A program made the translations under genes and the position numbers. From an uncultured Paraprevotella sp. (GTDB taxonomy: Bacteria; Bacteroidota; Bacteroidia; Bacteroidales; Bacteroidaceae), in the NCBI GenBank assembly GCA_944321565.1, contig CALULT010000032.1, positions 1 to 36,886 on the forward strand: a stretch of DNA of 36,886 nucleotides, read 5' to 3'. Positions 1 to 6,329 of the stretch are shown here, one piece after another. A model generated the notes under the pieces. It worked only from the letters and a program-made list of their open reading frames with translations, did no database searches and was not told where the DNA came from. How positions within the stretch are numbered: the stretch's first letter is position 1; each line of letters starts with the position of its first letter.

Positions 1-6
1 GTTAAA

Positions 7-59
7 GAAGTGTCTACTGACTTAGGTTATAAAACAAAAAAGTGTCTAGTGAAATCAGG
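7..59. repeat. Imperfect ~20-base direct repeat pair, possible IS21-family end
   Basis: Two copies of a GTGTCTA(C/G)TGA...CAGG/TAGG-like sequence lie at about 7-26 and 39-59, a 32-base period. IS21-family elements carry multiple terminal repeats of about this size, so this could be the edge of an element lying to the left of the window. No transposase is visible here. The identification is an inference from layout only. Confidence 0.3.
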
Positions 60-70
60 AAAAGACAAGA

Positions 71-180
71 TATACTTACTTTGCCATCGAAGTATATCTT
101 ACTTGGGCATCGAAGTATATCTTACTTTGCCAAGTCAGTATATCTTCTATTTGGAAAGTAAGTATCTTTTGGAAACTGTG
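71..180. repeat. Degenerate 22-24-base tandem repeats (iteron-like)
   Basis: Four consecutive units begin with TATA(T)CTTACTT-like sequence at 71, 93, 116 and 139, and a decayed fifth begins at 163. Units 1-3 are close to each other (TATATCTTACTTTGCC, then ATCGAAG or AAGTCAG); unit 4 is more diverged. Across unit boundaries AAGTA and TACTT arms form a small inverted repeat. Spacing of about two helical turns resembles iterons or stacked operator sites. The stretch is AT-rich, unlike the GC-rich array that follows. Function is unknown. Confidence 0.75.
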
Positions 181-198
181 AGGTGTTCCGCTTGTTTG

Positions 199-370
199 TC
201 ATGCGGGGCGTAACGGCCTTTTTGTTTTCCATGCGGCGGCCATAATGACCGTTCTGTTCTCCATTCGGAGTCGTGACGTCTCTTCTGTTTGCCATGCGGT
301 GGCCATAATGGCCGTTCTGTTCTCCATTCGGAGTCGTGACGACTCTTCTGTTTTCCATGCGGAAGTGAAA
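199..370. repeat. 63-base tandem repeat array with an internal ~31-base sub-repeat
   Basis: Full units start at 229 and 292, with a partial copy from 355 and a shortened copy (about 30 bases) at 199-228. Each unit has two related halves of 31-32 bases, one around CCATGCGGYGGCCATAATG and one around CCATTCGGAGTCGTGACG. Both halves end in CTTCTGT or GTTCTGT. Because 63 is a multiple of three, all three minus-strand frames stay open across the array. One of them gives a 21-residue peptide repeat containing PNGEQNGHYG. No ribosome-binding site or known domain supports translation, so I list it as a repeat and not a gene. Confidence 0.85.
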
Positions 371-379
371 GTGCATGGG

Positions 380-428
380 AAACCCCTCCGGCCCTTCGGG
401 CCATCTCCCCTGCGAGGCGGAGGAGTTT
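380..428 (+). terminator. Hairpin followed by a T run, terminator-like
   Basis: Outer arms AAACCCCTCC (380-389) and GGAGGAGTTT (419-428) pair with one mismatch. An inner stem GGCCC-TTC-GGGCC lies at 390-402. A T run follows at 426-430. The shape fits a Rho-independent terminator reading rightwards, but no gene is visible to its left in this window. Confidence 0.5.
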
Positions 429-456
429 TTCTTGCAGTCAACATTCCGACCGGGGC

Positions 457-530
457 GTGAACCCTTCCAGCCTAAAGGGTTCACAACAACTCCCTGTGGT
501 TCAACACATGTGAACCCGTGAACCCTTCAC
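457..530. repeat. GTGAACCC repeats with a perfect 10-bp hairpin
   Basis: GTGAACCCTT at 457-466 pairs perfectly with AAGGGTTCAC at 475-484 across an 8-base loop. The same GTGAACCC word returns at 510-517 and 518-525, the latter as GTGAACCCTTCAC. The cluster lies about 100 bases upstream of the vapE promoter and may be a protein-binding or structural site. The remaining 531-620 stretch shows nothing I recognise. Confidence 0.6.
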
Positions 531-620
531 GGCGGAAACTTGTTGTATAGAGAGTGGATGGGCGGGACAGTCCATAAGCTTGCGCCAATCCGGATTTTTC
601 AAGCCGTTCGGGGCGGGGGC

Positions 621-651
621 TTGACAAAGGCTTTTTCATGTTGTATATTTG
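621..651 (+). promoter_or_regulatory. Bacteroidota-type promoter for vapE-like gene
   Basis: TTGAC at 621 stands 20 bases before TATATTTG at 644-651, a full match to the Bacteroidota -7 element TAnnTTTG. Transcription would begin near 655-658, about 20 bases before the ATG at 675. This rules out the longer reading that starts at 540. Confidence 0.75.
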
Positions 652-674
652 CAGACGGAAAACATCAAAAACTC

Positions 675-1982
675 ATGCCAATGGAACTCAAACTGATTGT
701 CCGCCGCGCCGTCATGCGGTGGAAGGGGAAACAAGTCACCGCCCGGAAAGTGGGAAACGCCACCGTGCCTGTATGGGAAAAGACCGCGGAACGTCTTGCG
801 GGCAAGGGCGTGGAGGATGATACCGTCCCGCCCGCCGCAAAACTGGAGGACAACCTCGGGCGGTTCCTCGACGGCCGCTATGACTTCCGCTTCAACCGGC
901 TGACGGGGGCCACGGAGTTCCGCCAAAAGGGTGATGAGGGGGACGCGGCCTACCGTCCCGCCACGGCCCGCGACCTGAACGCCATCTGCGTGGAAGCCCA
1001 CCGCGCGGGCATCCCCTGCTGGGACCGCGACCTGGCCCGCATGGTCAATTCCGCACACGTGAAAGCCTACCATCCTTTCCGGCAATACTTCGACGGCCTG
1101 CCCTGCTGGGACGGTCGCGACCGCCTGCACGACCTGGCCGCGAGGGTATCCGCTGACGTGCTTTGGATCCGGGCCTTCCACCGCTGGATGCTCGGCGTGG
1201 CGGCGCAGTGGGCGGGGCTTTCCGACGGCCTGCATGCCCAGTGCGTGGCGCCGTTGCTGGTCAGCGACGCGCAGGGAATGGGGAAGTCCACTTTCTGCCG
1301 TGCGATTATGCCGCCCGAGTTGCAAGCCTATTACTCGGACAACATCGACCTGGCCCGCCCCGAGAAGATAGAACGCCAGCTGGTGGAGGCCGGGCTGCTC
1401 AACCTGGACGAGTTCGACCGCATCCCGGCGCGGAAGCACCCGTTGCTGAAGAACCTCATGCAACTCTCCGCCCTCAACCTGCGGAAGGCCTACCAGCGGC
1501 ATGCCTGCGCCCTTCCCCGCATTGCCGCCTTCATCGGCACGTCCAACTCCCGCGAGCTGCTCACCGACCCGAGCGGGAGCCGCCGTTTCATCTGCGTCCT
1601 CGTGGAGCATCCCATCGACAGCACGGGCATCGACCACGCGCAGGTGTATGCCCAACTGAAGGCGGAACTGCAGCGCGGCGAACGGTATTGGTTCAGCCAT
1701 GAGGAGGAAGCCGGGCTGCAGGCGCACAACGCGGCCTTCTACCGCGTGTCGCCCGCGAGTGAGCTGTTGGGCAGCTGTTTCCGTGCGGCACGTCCGGACG
1801 AGGATGCCCGGCTGTGGTCGCTCCCCGACCTGTTCGAGCACGTGAAACGTCACCAGCCGGGCAGCGTGGCCGGGTTGAACCTGGCCGGCTTCGCCCAGGC
1901 CCTCACGGCGGCAGGAGTGGAGAAAGTGCATACGCGCTATGGCAACCGGTGGCGGGTGGTGGAAGTAGATGTGCGTGGGTAG
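675..1982 (+). CDS. VapE-family (virulence-associated protein E) P-loop ATPase/helicase-like protein
   Basis: This 435-residue protein matches the VapE family found in phages, satellites and integrative elements of Bacteroidota, where it is thought to act as a primase-associated helicase or ATPase. The Walker A motif GMGKST is at residues 201-206, and a Walker B-like LNLDEFDR has acidic residues D245/E246. A GTSN sensor-like motif and a SGSRRF arginine-finger-like motif follow. No N-terminal primase-polymerase or Toprim domain is visible, so it looks like the helicase part alone. Start 675 (or ATG 681) is chosen because the promoter is at 621-651. It stands without phage or integrase neighbours, beside repeat arrays, which suggests a remnant or a small accessory module. 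The family is fairly sure; its job here is unknown. Confidence 0.85.
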   Translation: MPMELKLIVRRAVMRWKGKQVTARKVGNATVPVWEKTAERLAGKGVEDDTVPPAAKLEDNLGRFLDGRYDFRFNRLTGATEFRQKGDEGDAAYRPATARDLNAICVEAHRAGIPCWDRDLARMVNSAHVKAYHPFRQYFDGLPCWDGRDRLHDLAARVSADVLWIRAFHRWMLGVAAQWAGLSDGLHAQCVAPLLVSDAQGMGKSTFCRAIMPPELQAYYSDNIDLARPEKIERQLVEAGLLNLDEFDRIPARKHPLLKNLMQLSALNLRKAYQRHACALPRIAAFIGTSNSRELLTDPSGSRRFICVLVEHPIDSTGIDHAQVYAQLKAELQRGERYWFSHEEEAGLQAHNAAFYRVSPASELLGSCFRAARPDEDARLWSLPDLFEHVKRHQPGSVAGLNLAGFAQALTAAGVEKVHTRYGNRWRVVEVDVRG

Positions 1983-1999
1983 AAGGCATGTGGGGAATT

Positions 2000-2017
2000 G
2001 CAAAAAGTCATTTTTGC
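2000..2017. terminator. Short AT-rich hairpin after the vapE-like gene
   Basis: GCAAAAA-GTCA-TTTTTGC is a perfect 7-bp stem, 18 bases beyond the stop codon. It could end the vapE transcript, though the stem is weak in GC. It lies just upstream of the promoter of the next gene. Confidence 0.4.
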
Positions 2018-2041
2018 GACCAAGTTGTAGGGAATAATCCG

Positions 2042-2049
2042 TATTTTTG
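2042..2049 (+). promoter_or_regulatory. Probable -7 element for the CGGC-domain gene
   Basis: TATTTTTG matches TAnnTTTG, 33 bases before the ATG. No well-spaced -33 partner is visible. A strong AAGGAGGA ribosome-binding site follows at about 2067-2074. Confidence 0.5.
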
Positions 2050-2081
2050 TGGAATAGGAATCAGAGAAGGAGGATTACAAG

Positions 2082-2435
2082 ATGAAATTAGGGATTATCA
2101 GATGCCAACAGACTGAAGATTTTTGTCCGGGCAATGGTTGCTTTAAGGCGGTGAAGCACAAGAAAGGTGCTTTTGAAGGAATAGGTGAAGACATTGAACT
2201 GGTCGGCTTTACGAATTGTGGCGGGTGTCCGGGCAAGAAGGCCATATTGCGCGCGAAGTTGCTTGTGGAACGGGGCGCGGACACCATCGCTTTCGCTTCG
2301 TGTATTCAAAAGGGAACGCCCATTGGCTATCCTTGCCCGTTCCATGCCCGGATGAAGACCTTGTTGAAGGCGGGGCTTCCTGAACATATCCGCATATTGG
2401 ACTACACCCACGATGCTCCCGGAGATAAGAAATAG
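2082..2435 (+). CDS. CGGC domain-containing protein (putative metal-binding)
   Basis: This small protein of 117 residues has the cysteine pattern of the CGGC family: C9, C15 and C20 near the start, the namesake NCGGCPGKK around residues 46-53, ASCIQKG in the middle and YPCPFH near residue 85. The family is proposed to bind metal or act in redox chemistry, but no reaction is established. The start is supported by an AAGGAGGA site about 8 bases upstream. It is a single-gene unit between the vapE-like gene and argR, with its own -7 element. Nothing in the sequence links it to arginine synthesis. Family assignment is good; function is open. Confidence 0.8.
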   Translation: MKLGIIRCQQTEDFCPGNGCFKAVKHKKGAFEGIGEDIELVGFTNCGGCPGKKAILRAKLLVERGADTIAFASCIQKGTPIGYPCPFHARMKTLLKAGLPEHIRILDYTHDAPGDKK

Positions 2436-2582
2436 GAAATCTTCGATGGCCGGGAATCTTGCTTGGCAAAGTCGGTTCTACTTCTATTGTAGGTAAGTCT
2501 TGTCCTTGTGTGCATAGATATTCAATTTTGAAACATGGGGAAATGCCTAATTCCGTTTGATAATCAGTAAAGAACAAAACGC

Positions 2583-2621
2583 TTTGAATATTTATTGAAA
2601 ATATAATGCATATTATGCATC
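2583..2621. promoter_or_regulatory. Putative ArgR operator (ARG-box-like sites) upstream of argR
   Basis: TTTGAATATTTATTGAAA at 2583-2600 matches the enterobacterial ARG box pattern WNTGAATWWWWATTCANW at 17 of 18 positions. Three to five bases later comes a second palindrome, ATGCAT-ATT-ATGCAT, at 2606-2620. It keeps the TGCAT/ATGCA arms but with a one-base-shorter centre. Paired boxes with about 3 bases between them are the classical ArgR arrangement. The second site lies where the -33 region of the argR promoter should be, so binding would block transcription. It is probably autoregulation of the whole cluster; not tested. Confidence 0.6.
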
Positions 2622-2640
2622 GGGGGAAACATAAAATCCG

Positions 2641-2648
2641 TATCTTTG
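2641..2648 (+). promoter_or_regulatory. argR operon -7 element
   Basis: TATCTTTG fits TAnnTTTG exactly and ends 4 bases before the argR ATG. If used, transcription would start at or next to the start codon, giving a leaderless or nearly leaderless mRNA. No clear TTTG -33 element is visible; that position is occupied by the second ARG-like palindrome. Confidence 0.6.
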
Positions 2649-2652
2649 CATC

Positions 2653-3156
2653 ATGAATCAAGAAAAGAAAGGAACGCGTAACAGGGACGGGCGGCTGGAA
2701 GCTATCAAACTCCTGTTGCTGTCCAAGGAACTGGGAAGCCAGGCAGAACTGCTGTCCGAGCTGCGCCGGATGGGTTTCAGCCCCACGCAGGCCACCCTCT
2801 CGCGCGACCTGCACCAGCTGAAGGCTGGCAAGGGACTGAACGCTGCGGGGCGTTGGGTTTACGTGTTGCCGGGGGCACCGGCTTACCGCCGCGTGTCGGA
2901 CACGGTGCTGACGGCGGCCGCAGCCCGGCAGGAGGGGGTGCTCTCGGTGAAGTTCTCGGGAAATTTGGCCGTGTTGCATACCTTGCCGGGACATGCCAGC
3001 CATGTGGCCTACGACATAGACAACAAGCGTTTCGACGAAATTTTGGGTACATTGGCGGGGGACGACACCGTGATGATGGTGCTTGCCGAGGGCGTGGGGC
3101 CGGAAACGGTCTATGGCCTGTTGGCTCAGGCTCTGCCCGGAGTAGATTGGAAATAA
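2653..3156 (+). CDS. argR: Arginine repressor ArgR
   Basis: ArgR is a hexameric, arginine-sensing transcription factor that represses arginine synthesis genes. The 167-residue length is normal. The N-terminal winged helix-turn-helix covers about residues 15-60, with the SRDLHQL recognition segment at 50-56. The C-terminal oligomerisation and arginine-binding domain carries GTLAGDDTV at 132-140, whose DD pair contacts arginine in known ArgR structures. It is the first gene of the arg/pro cluster and has ARG-box-like sites directly upstream, so autoregulation is likely. There is no in-frame alternative start before residue 40, and no ribosome-binding site, because the promoter's -7 element nearly touches the ATG. 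Identity is very sure. Confidence 0.95.
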   Translation: MNQEKKGTRNRDGRLEAIKLLLLSKELGSQAELLSELRRMGFSPTQATLSRDLHQLKAGKGLNAAGRWVYVLPGAPAYRRVSDTVLTAAAARQEGVLSVKFSGNLAVLHTLPGHASHVAYDIDNKRFDEILGTLAGDDTVMMVLAEGVGPETVYGLLAQALPGVDWK

Positions 3157-3193
3157 GGAAAGGGAAAGTAAATCCCGCAGAGGAAAATAGGAA

Positions 3194-3871
3194 ATGGAAC
3201 AAACAGACAAGGAAAAAAGCGTGGAAGAGAATGACGGAATCCGCGTGGTGGTGGCGGATGCCAGCCATGAGAAATATGTGGATGTCATCTTGGCGACCAT
3301 CGCGGACTCGGCCCGCAAACGCGGTTCGGGCATCGCGTCGCGGACGCACGAGTATCTGGCCACGAAAATGAAGGAGCGCAAGGCCGTGATTGCCTTGGCC
3401 GGTGAAGGCGAGAATGAAGAGTTTGCCGGCTTTTGTTACATTGAGAGCTGGGGAAACAAATCATACGTGGCCAACTCGGGCCTGATTGTGGTGGAGAAAT
3501 TCCGCAAGCACCATCTGGCCACGCGCATCAAGCAGACGGCCTTCACGCTCTCGCGCCTGCGATGGCCGCATGCCAAGCTGTTCGGGCTGACGAGCCAGAG
3601 CGCGGTGATGAAAATCAACACGGCGTTGGGCTACGTGCCGGTGACGTTTGCCGAGCTGACCGACGACGAGGCTTACTGGAAGGGGTGCGGCACACCGGAG
3701 CATCCGTGCTGCATCAACTATGACATCCTGCAACGCACGGGGCGCAAATACTGCGTGTGCACGGCCATGCTCTACGACCCGGCCATGCATCCGGACGAGA
3801 AGCTCCCGGTGGAATTGCCGCCCGACGTGGTGAAGATGGCCAAGGAGGCGGCGGAGAAGAATCTGCGGTAA
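3194..3871 (+). CDS. GNAT-family acyltransferase, probable N-acylglutamate synthase of the arginine pathway
   Basis: This 225-residue GNAT-fold protein lies between argR and argG. Bacteroides carries a homologue in the same place which, as I recall, genetic work tied to the first step of arginine synthesis, making N-succinylglutamate. That fits the succinylornithine carbamoyltransferase at the end of this cluster. The GNAT core runs from about residue 16 to 150, with the acyl-CoA loop near R104-KHHLA. The usual first glycine of R-x-x-G-x-G/A is His107 here. The C-terminal part is cysteine-rich (C165, C172, C173, C187, C189), suggesting a metal or redox site. The gene starts 37 bases after argR. 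GNAT membership is sure; the substrate is inferred from context. Confidence 0.8.
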   Translation: MEQTDKEKSVEENDGIRVVVADASHEKYVDVILATIADSARKRGSGIASRTHEYLATKMKERKAVIALAGEGENEEFAGFCYIESWGNKSYVANSGLIVVEKFRKHHLATRIKQTAFTLSRLRWPHAKLFGLTSQSAVMKINTALGYVPVTFAELTDDEAYWKGCGTPEHPCCINYDILQRTGRKYCVCTAMLYDPAMHPDEKLPVELPPDVVKMAKEAAEKNLR

Positions 3872-3912
3872 TATATATAATATAGGTATAAGAAAGAAAA
3901 CGAAATAGGATT

Positions 3913-5118
3913 ATGGCAAAAAAAGTAGTCGTGGCGTTCAGCGGAGGGCTGGACACGTCATACACGGTCATGTATCTGGCCAAAGAAAAAGGATATGAAG
4001 TTTATGCGGCTTGCGCCAACACGGGCGGGTTCAGCGAGGAACAGCTCAAGCGGAACGAGGAAAACGCCTACAAGCTGGGCGCGAAGGAATATGTGACGCT
4101 GGACGTGACGAAAGAATATTATGATAAGAGCCTGCGTTACATGATTTATGGCAACGTGTTGCGTAACAACTGTTACCCCATCTCGGTGTCGTCGGAGCGC
4201 ATCTTCCAGGCCATCGCCATCGCGCGCTATGCCAACGAAGTGGGTGCGGATGCCATCGCGCATGGTTCGACGGGCGCGGGCAACGACCAGATCCGTTTCG
4301 ACATGACCTTCCTCGTCATGGCGCCGGGCGTGGAGATTATCACGTTGACGCGCGACGGCAACCTGAGCCGCCAGGAAGAAGTGGACTTCCTGAACGCCCA
4401 CGGTTTCCATGCGGATTTCACGAAACTGAAGTATTCTTATAACGTGGGCATTTGGGGAACTTCCATCTGCGGCGGCGAACTGCTGGACAGCAACCAAGGC
4501 CTGCCCGAGAGTGCTTATCTGAAACATCCCGTGAAGGACGGGACGGAGCTGCTGAAAATCGGCTTCAAGAAAGGCGAGATCTGCAGTGTGAACGGCGTGG
4601 AATACGAGGATAAGATCAAGGCCATTCAAGAGATAGAGAAAATAGGGGCGGCATACGCCATCGGTCGCGACTGCCACGTAGGCGACACCATCATCGGCAT
4701 CAAGGGGCGTGTGGGCTTCGAGGCCGCCGCGCCGATGCTCATCATCGGGGCGCACCGCTTCCTGGAGAAATACACGCTGAGCAAGTGGCAGCAGTATTGG
4801 AAAGAACAAGTGGCCAACTGGTATGGCATGTTCCTCCACGAGAGCCAGTATCTGGAGCCGGTGATGCCGGACATCGAGGCCATGCTTACCAGCTCGCAGC
4901 GCAACGTGAACGGCGTGGTGACGCTTGAACTCCGTCCTTACGGTTTCAGCACCGTGGGCGTGGATTCCCCGGACGACTTGGTGAAGAACAAGTTCGGCGA
5001 ATATGGCGAGACGCAGAAGGGTTGGACGGCCGAGGATGCCAAGGGGTTCATCAAGGTGACTTCCACGCCGCTCCGCCTGTATTATGCCAACCACAAGGAC
5101 GAGGAACGTATCCAATAG
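3913..5118 (+). CDS. argG: Argininosuccinate synthase
   Basis: ArgG joins citrulline and aspartate with ATP to form argininosuccinate, the penultimate step of arginine synthesis. The 401-residue length is typical. The N-terminal PP-loop SGGLDTS is at residues 10-16. GSTGAGNDQIRF in the first third is another family signature, part of the nucleotide and citrulline site. It starts 41 bases after the GNAT gene, with an AAATAGGA-type site upstream. It is followed after only 3 bases by the PspC-domain gene. The partner argH is not in this window. Identity is very sure. Confidence 0.97.
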   Translation: MAKKVVVAFSGGLDTSYTVMYLAKEKGYEVYAACANTGGFSEEQLKRNEENAYKLGAKEYVTLDVTKEYYDKSLRYMIYGNVLRNNCYPISVSSERIFQAIAIARYANEVGADAIAHGSTGAGNDQIRFDMTFLVMAPGVEIITLTRDGNLSRQEEVDFLNAHGFHADFTKLKYSYNVGIWGTSICGGELLDSNQGLPESAYLKHPVKDGTELLKIGFKKGEICSVNGVEYEDKIKAIQEIEKIGAAYAIGRDCHVGDTIIGIKGRVGFEAAAPMLIIGAHRFLEKYTLSKWQQYWKEQVANWYGMFLHESQYLEPVMPDIEAMLTSSQRNVNGVVTLELRPYGFSTVGVDSPDDLVKNKFGEYGETQKGWTAEDAKGFIKVTSTPLRLYYANHKDEERIQ

Positions 5119-5121
5119 GTT

Positions 5122-5334
5122 ATGATGAAGGATGACAAACGGCTGGAGCGTCCCCGGGCGGGACGGATGCTTGCGGGTGTGTGTGCCGGAATAGCCGAAT
5201 ATTTTGGGCTGGATGTCTCGCTTGTGCGCATCGGTTACGTGTTGTTGACGCTGTTCACTGCCTTTTGCGGTGTGTTCGTTTACTTCATATTGGCCGTTAT
5301 CATTCCCCAGGAAAAAAACAGGTATTTTAAATGA
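5122..5334 (+). CDS. PspC domain-containing small membrane protein
   Basis: This 70-residue protein consists almost entirely of one PspC domain: RPRAGRMLAGVCAGIAEYFG at about 10-29, DVSLVRIGYVLLTLF next, then a hydrophobic segment ending in AVIIPQE. PspC domains are found in phage-shock and envelope-stress proteins and usually sit in the inner membrane. The gene lies between argG and argC, 3 bases after the argG stop, and its stop overlaps the argC ATG by 4 bases, so translation is probably coupled. PspC proteins have no known role in arginine synthesis. It may be a passenger that inserted without breaking the operon, or a membrane partner. Domain call is sure; role is unknown. Confidence 0.88.
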   Translation: MMKDDKRLERPRAGRMLAGVCAGIAEYFGLDVSLVRIGYVLLTLFTAFCGVFVYFILAVIIPQEKNRYFK

Positions 5335-6305
5335 TAAAAGTAGGAATCATAGGTGGAGCCGGATATACGGCGGGCGAGCTTTGCCGCTTGCTGTTGAACC
5401 ATCCGGACGCTGAGATTGTGTTTGTCAACAGTTCGAGCAATGCGGGCAACCGGTTGACCGACGTGCACGAAGGGCTGTATGGCGAGACGGACATGACGTT
5501 CACCGACCAGTTGCCTTTCGACGAGGTGGACGTGATTTATTTCTGCTTCGGGCATGGCAAGAGCGCGGAGTTCCTCTCGACGCACGACGTGCCGGCTCGG
5601 GTGAAGATTATTGACTTGGCGCAGGACTTCCGCCTGGCCGCTCCGGGAAACGATTATGTATATGGGTTGCCCGAGTTGCAGCGCGAAGCCATCGCCGGGG
5701 CGCAGCATGTAGCCAATCCCGGTTGTTTCGCCACCTGCATCCAGCTGGGGCTGCTGCCTTTGGCGGCAAACGGCCTGCTTGGCGGCGACGTGGCGGTAAA
5801 TGCCATCACGGGCAGTACGGGGGCCGGAGTGAAGCCGGGTGCGACCACGCACTTCAGCTGGCGCAACAACAATCTGAGCATCTATAAGGCGTTCCGCCAC
5901 CAGCACGTGCCGGAAATCCTGCAGTCCCTCCGTTCGTTGCAGCCGGGTTTCGCGGGAACGGTGGATTTCATTCCTTATCGTGGCGACTTTGCCCGCGGCA
6001 TCTTTGCCACGGAAGTGGTTCGGGTGGACGAGTCGCTTGATGCAGACTATTTTGTGAATCTTTATAAAGAATATTACCGGGATGCGGCGTTTACACATTA
6101 CGTGGACGCGGCCATCGACATGAAGCAGGTGGTGAACACCAACAAGGCATTGGTGCATGTGGACAAGTACGGCGACAAGTTGCTGGTGACTTCCATTATC
6201 GACAACCTGCTGAAGGGAGCGAGCGGACAGGCCGTGCAGAACATGAACCTGATGTTCGGTCTGGACGAGCGGGCCGGCCTGCGGTTGAAGCCGTCCGCAT
6301 TCTGA
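5331..6305 (+). CDS. argC: N-acyl-gamma-glutamyl-phosphate reductase
   Basis: ArgC reduces N-acylglutamyl phosphate with NADPH to the semialdehyde, the third step of the ornithine branch. In Bacteroidales the acyl group is probably succinyl, not acetyl. The protein has 324 residues, normal for the shorter class. The NADP-binding motif GGAGYTAGEL is near residues 8-17, and the catalytic cysteine is C132 in NPGCFATC. The ATG overlaps the PspC stop as ATGA, indicating coupled translation. argD follows within 24 bases. Identity is very sure; acyl-group specificity is inferred from the argF' gene downstream. Confidence 0.95.
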   Translation: MIKVGIIGGAGYTAGELCRLLLNHPDAEIVFVNSSSNAGNRLTDVHEGLYGETDMTFTDQLPFDEVDVIYFCFGHGKSAEFLSTHDVPARVKIIDLAQDFRLAAPGNDYVYGLPELQREAIAGAQHVANPGCFATCIQLGLLPLAANGLLGGDVAVNAITGSTGAGVKPGATTHFSWRNNNLSIYKAFRHQHVPEILQSLRSLQPGFAGTVDFIPYRGDFARGIFATEVVRVDESLDADYFVNLYKEYYRDAAFTHYVDAAIDMKQVVNTNKALVHVDKYGDKLLVTSIIDNLLKGASGQAVQNMNLMFGLDERAGLRLKPSAF

Positions 6306-6329
6306 ACCATCATGAAAGGAAACAAGAAA

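Noticed and set aside
71-370. CRISPR-like periodicity in the left-end repeats
   Set aside because: The 22-24-base and 63-base units follow each other directly with no unique spacers, and no cas gene is present.
122-484. 120-residue minus-strand reading through the 63-base repeat
   Set aside because: It has no ribosome-binding site or promoter, all frames are equally open, and part of it lies in hairpins. A repeat is the simpler reading; it is kept only as a finding.
636-2003. 455-residue minus-strand reading opposite the vapE-like gene
   Set aside because: It mirrors a high-GC gene with clear VapE motifs; the antisense product is His/Arg/Gln-rich without any domain.
2436-2582. Possible small gene between the CGGC gene and argR
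   Set aside because: No reading frame with a start and ribosome-binding site was found; only the operator and promoter further right are recognisable.
2209-3381. 390-residue minus-strand reading across argR
   Set aside because: It runs antisense to the CGGC gene, the argR operator, argR and the GNAT gene; no family resemblance.
3958-5115. Long minus-strand reading opposite argG
   Set aside because: Shadow of a well-supported gene; similar antisense frames occur opposite proA, argD and argF' because of codon bias in GC-rich DNA.
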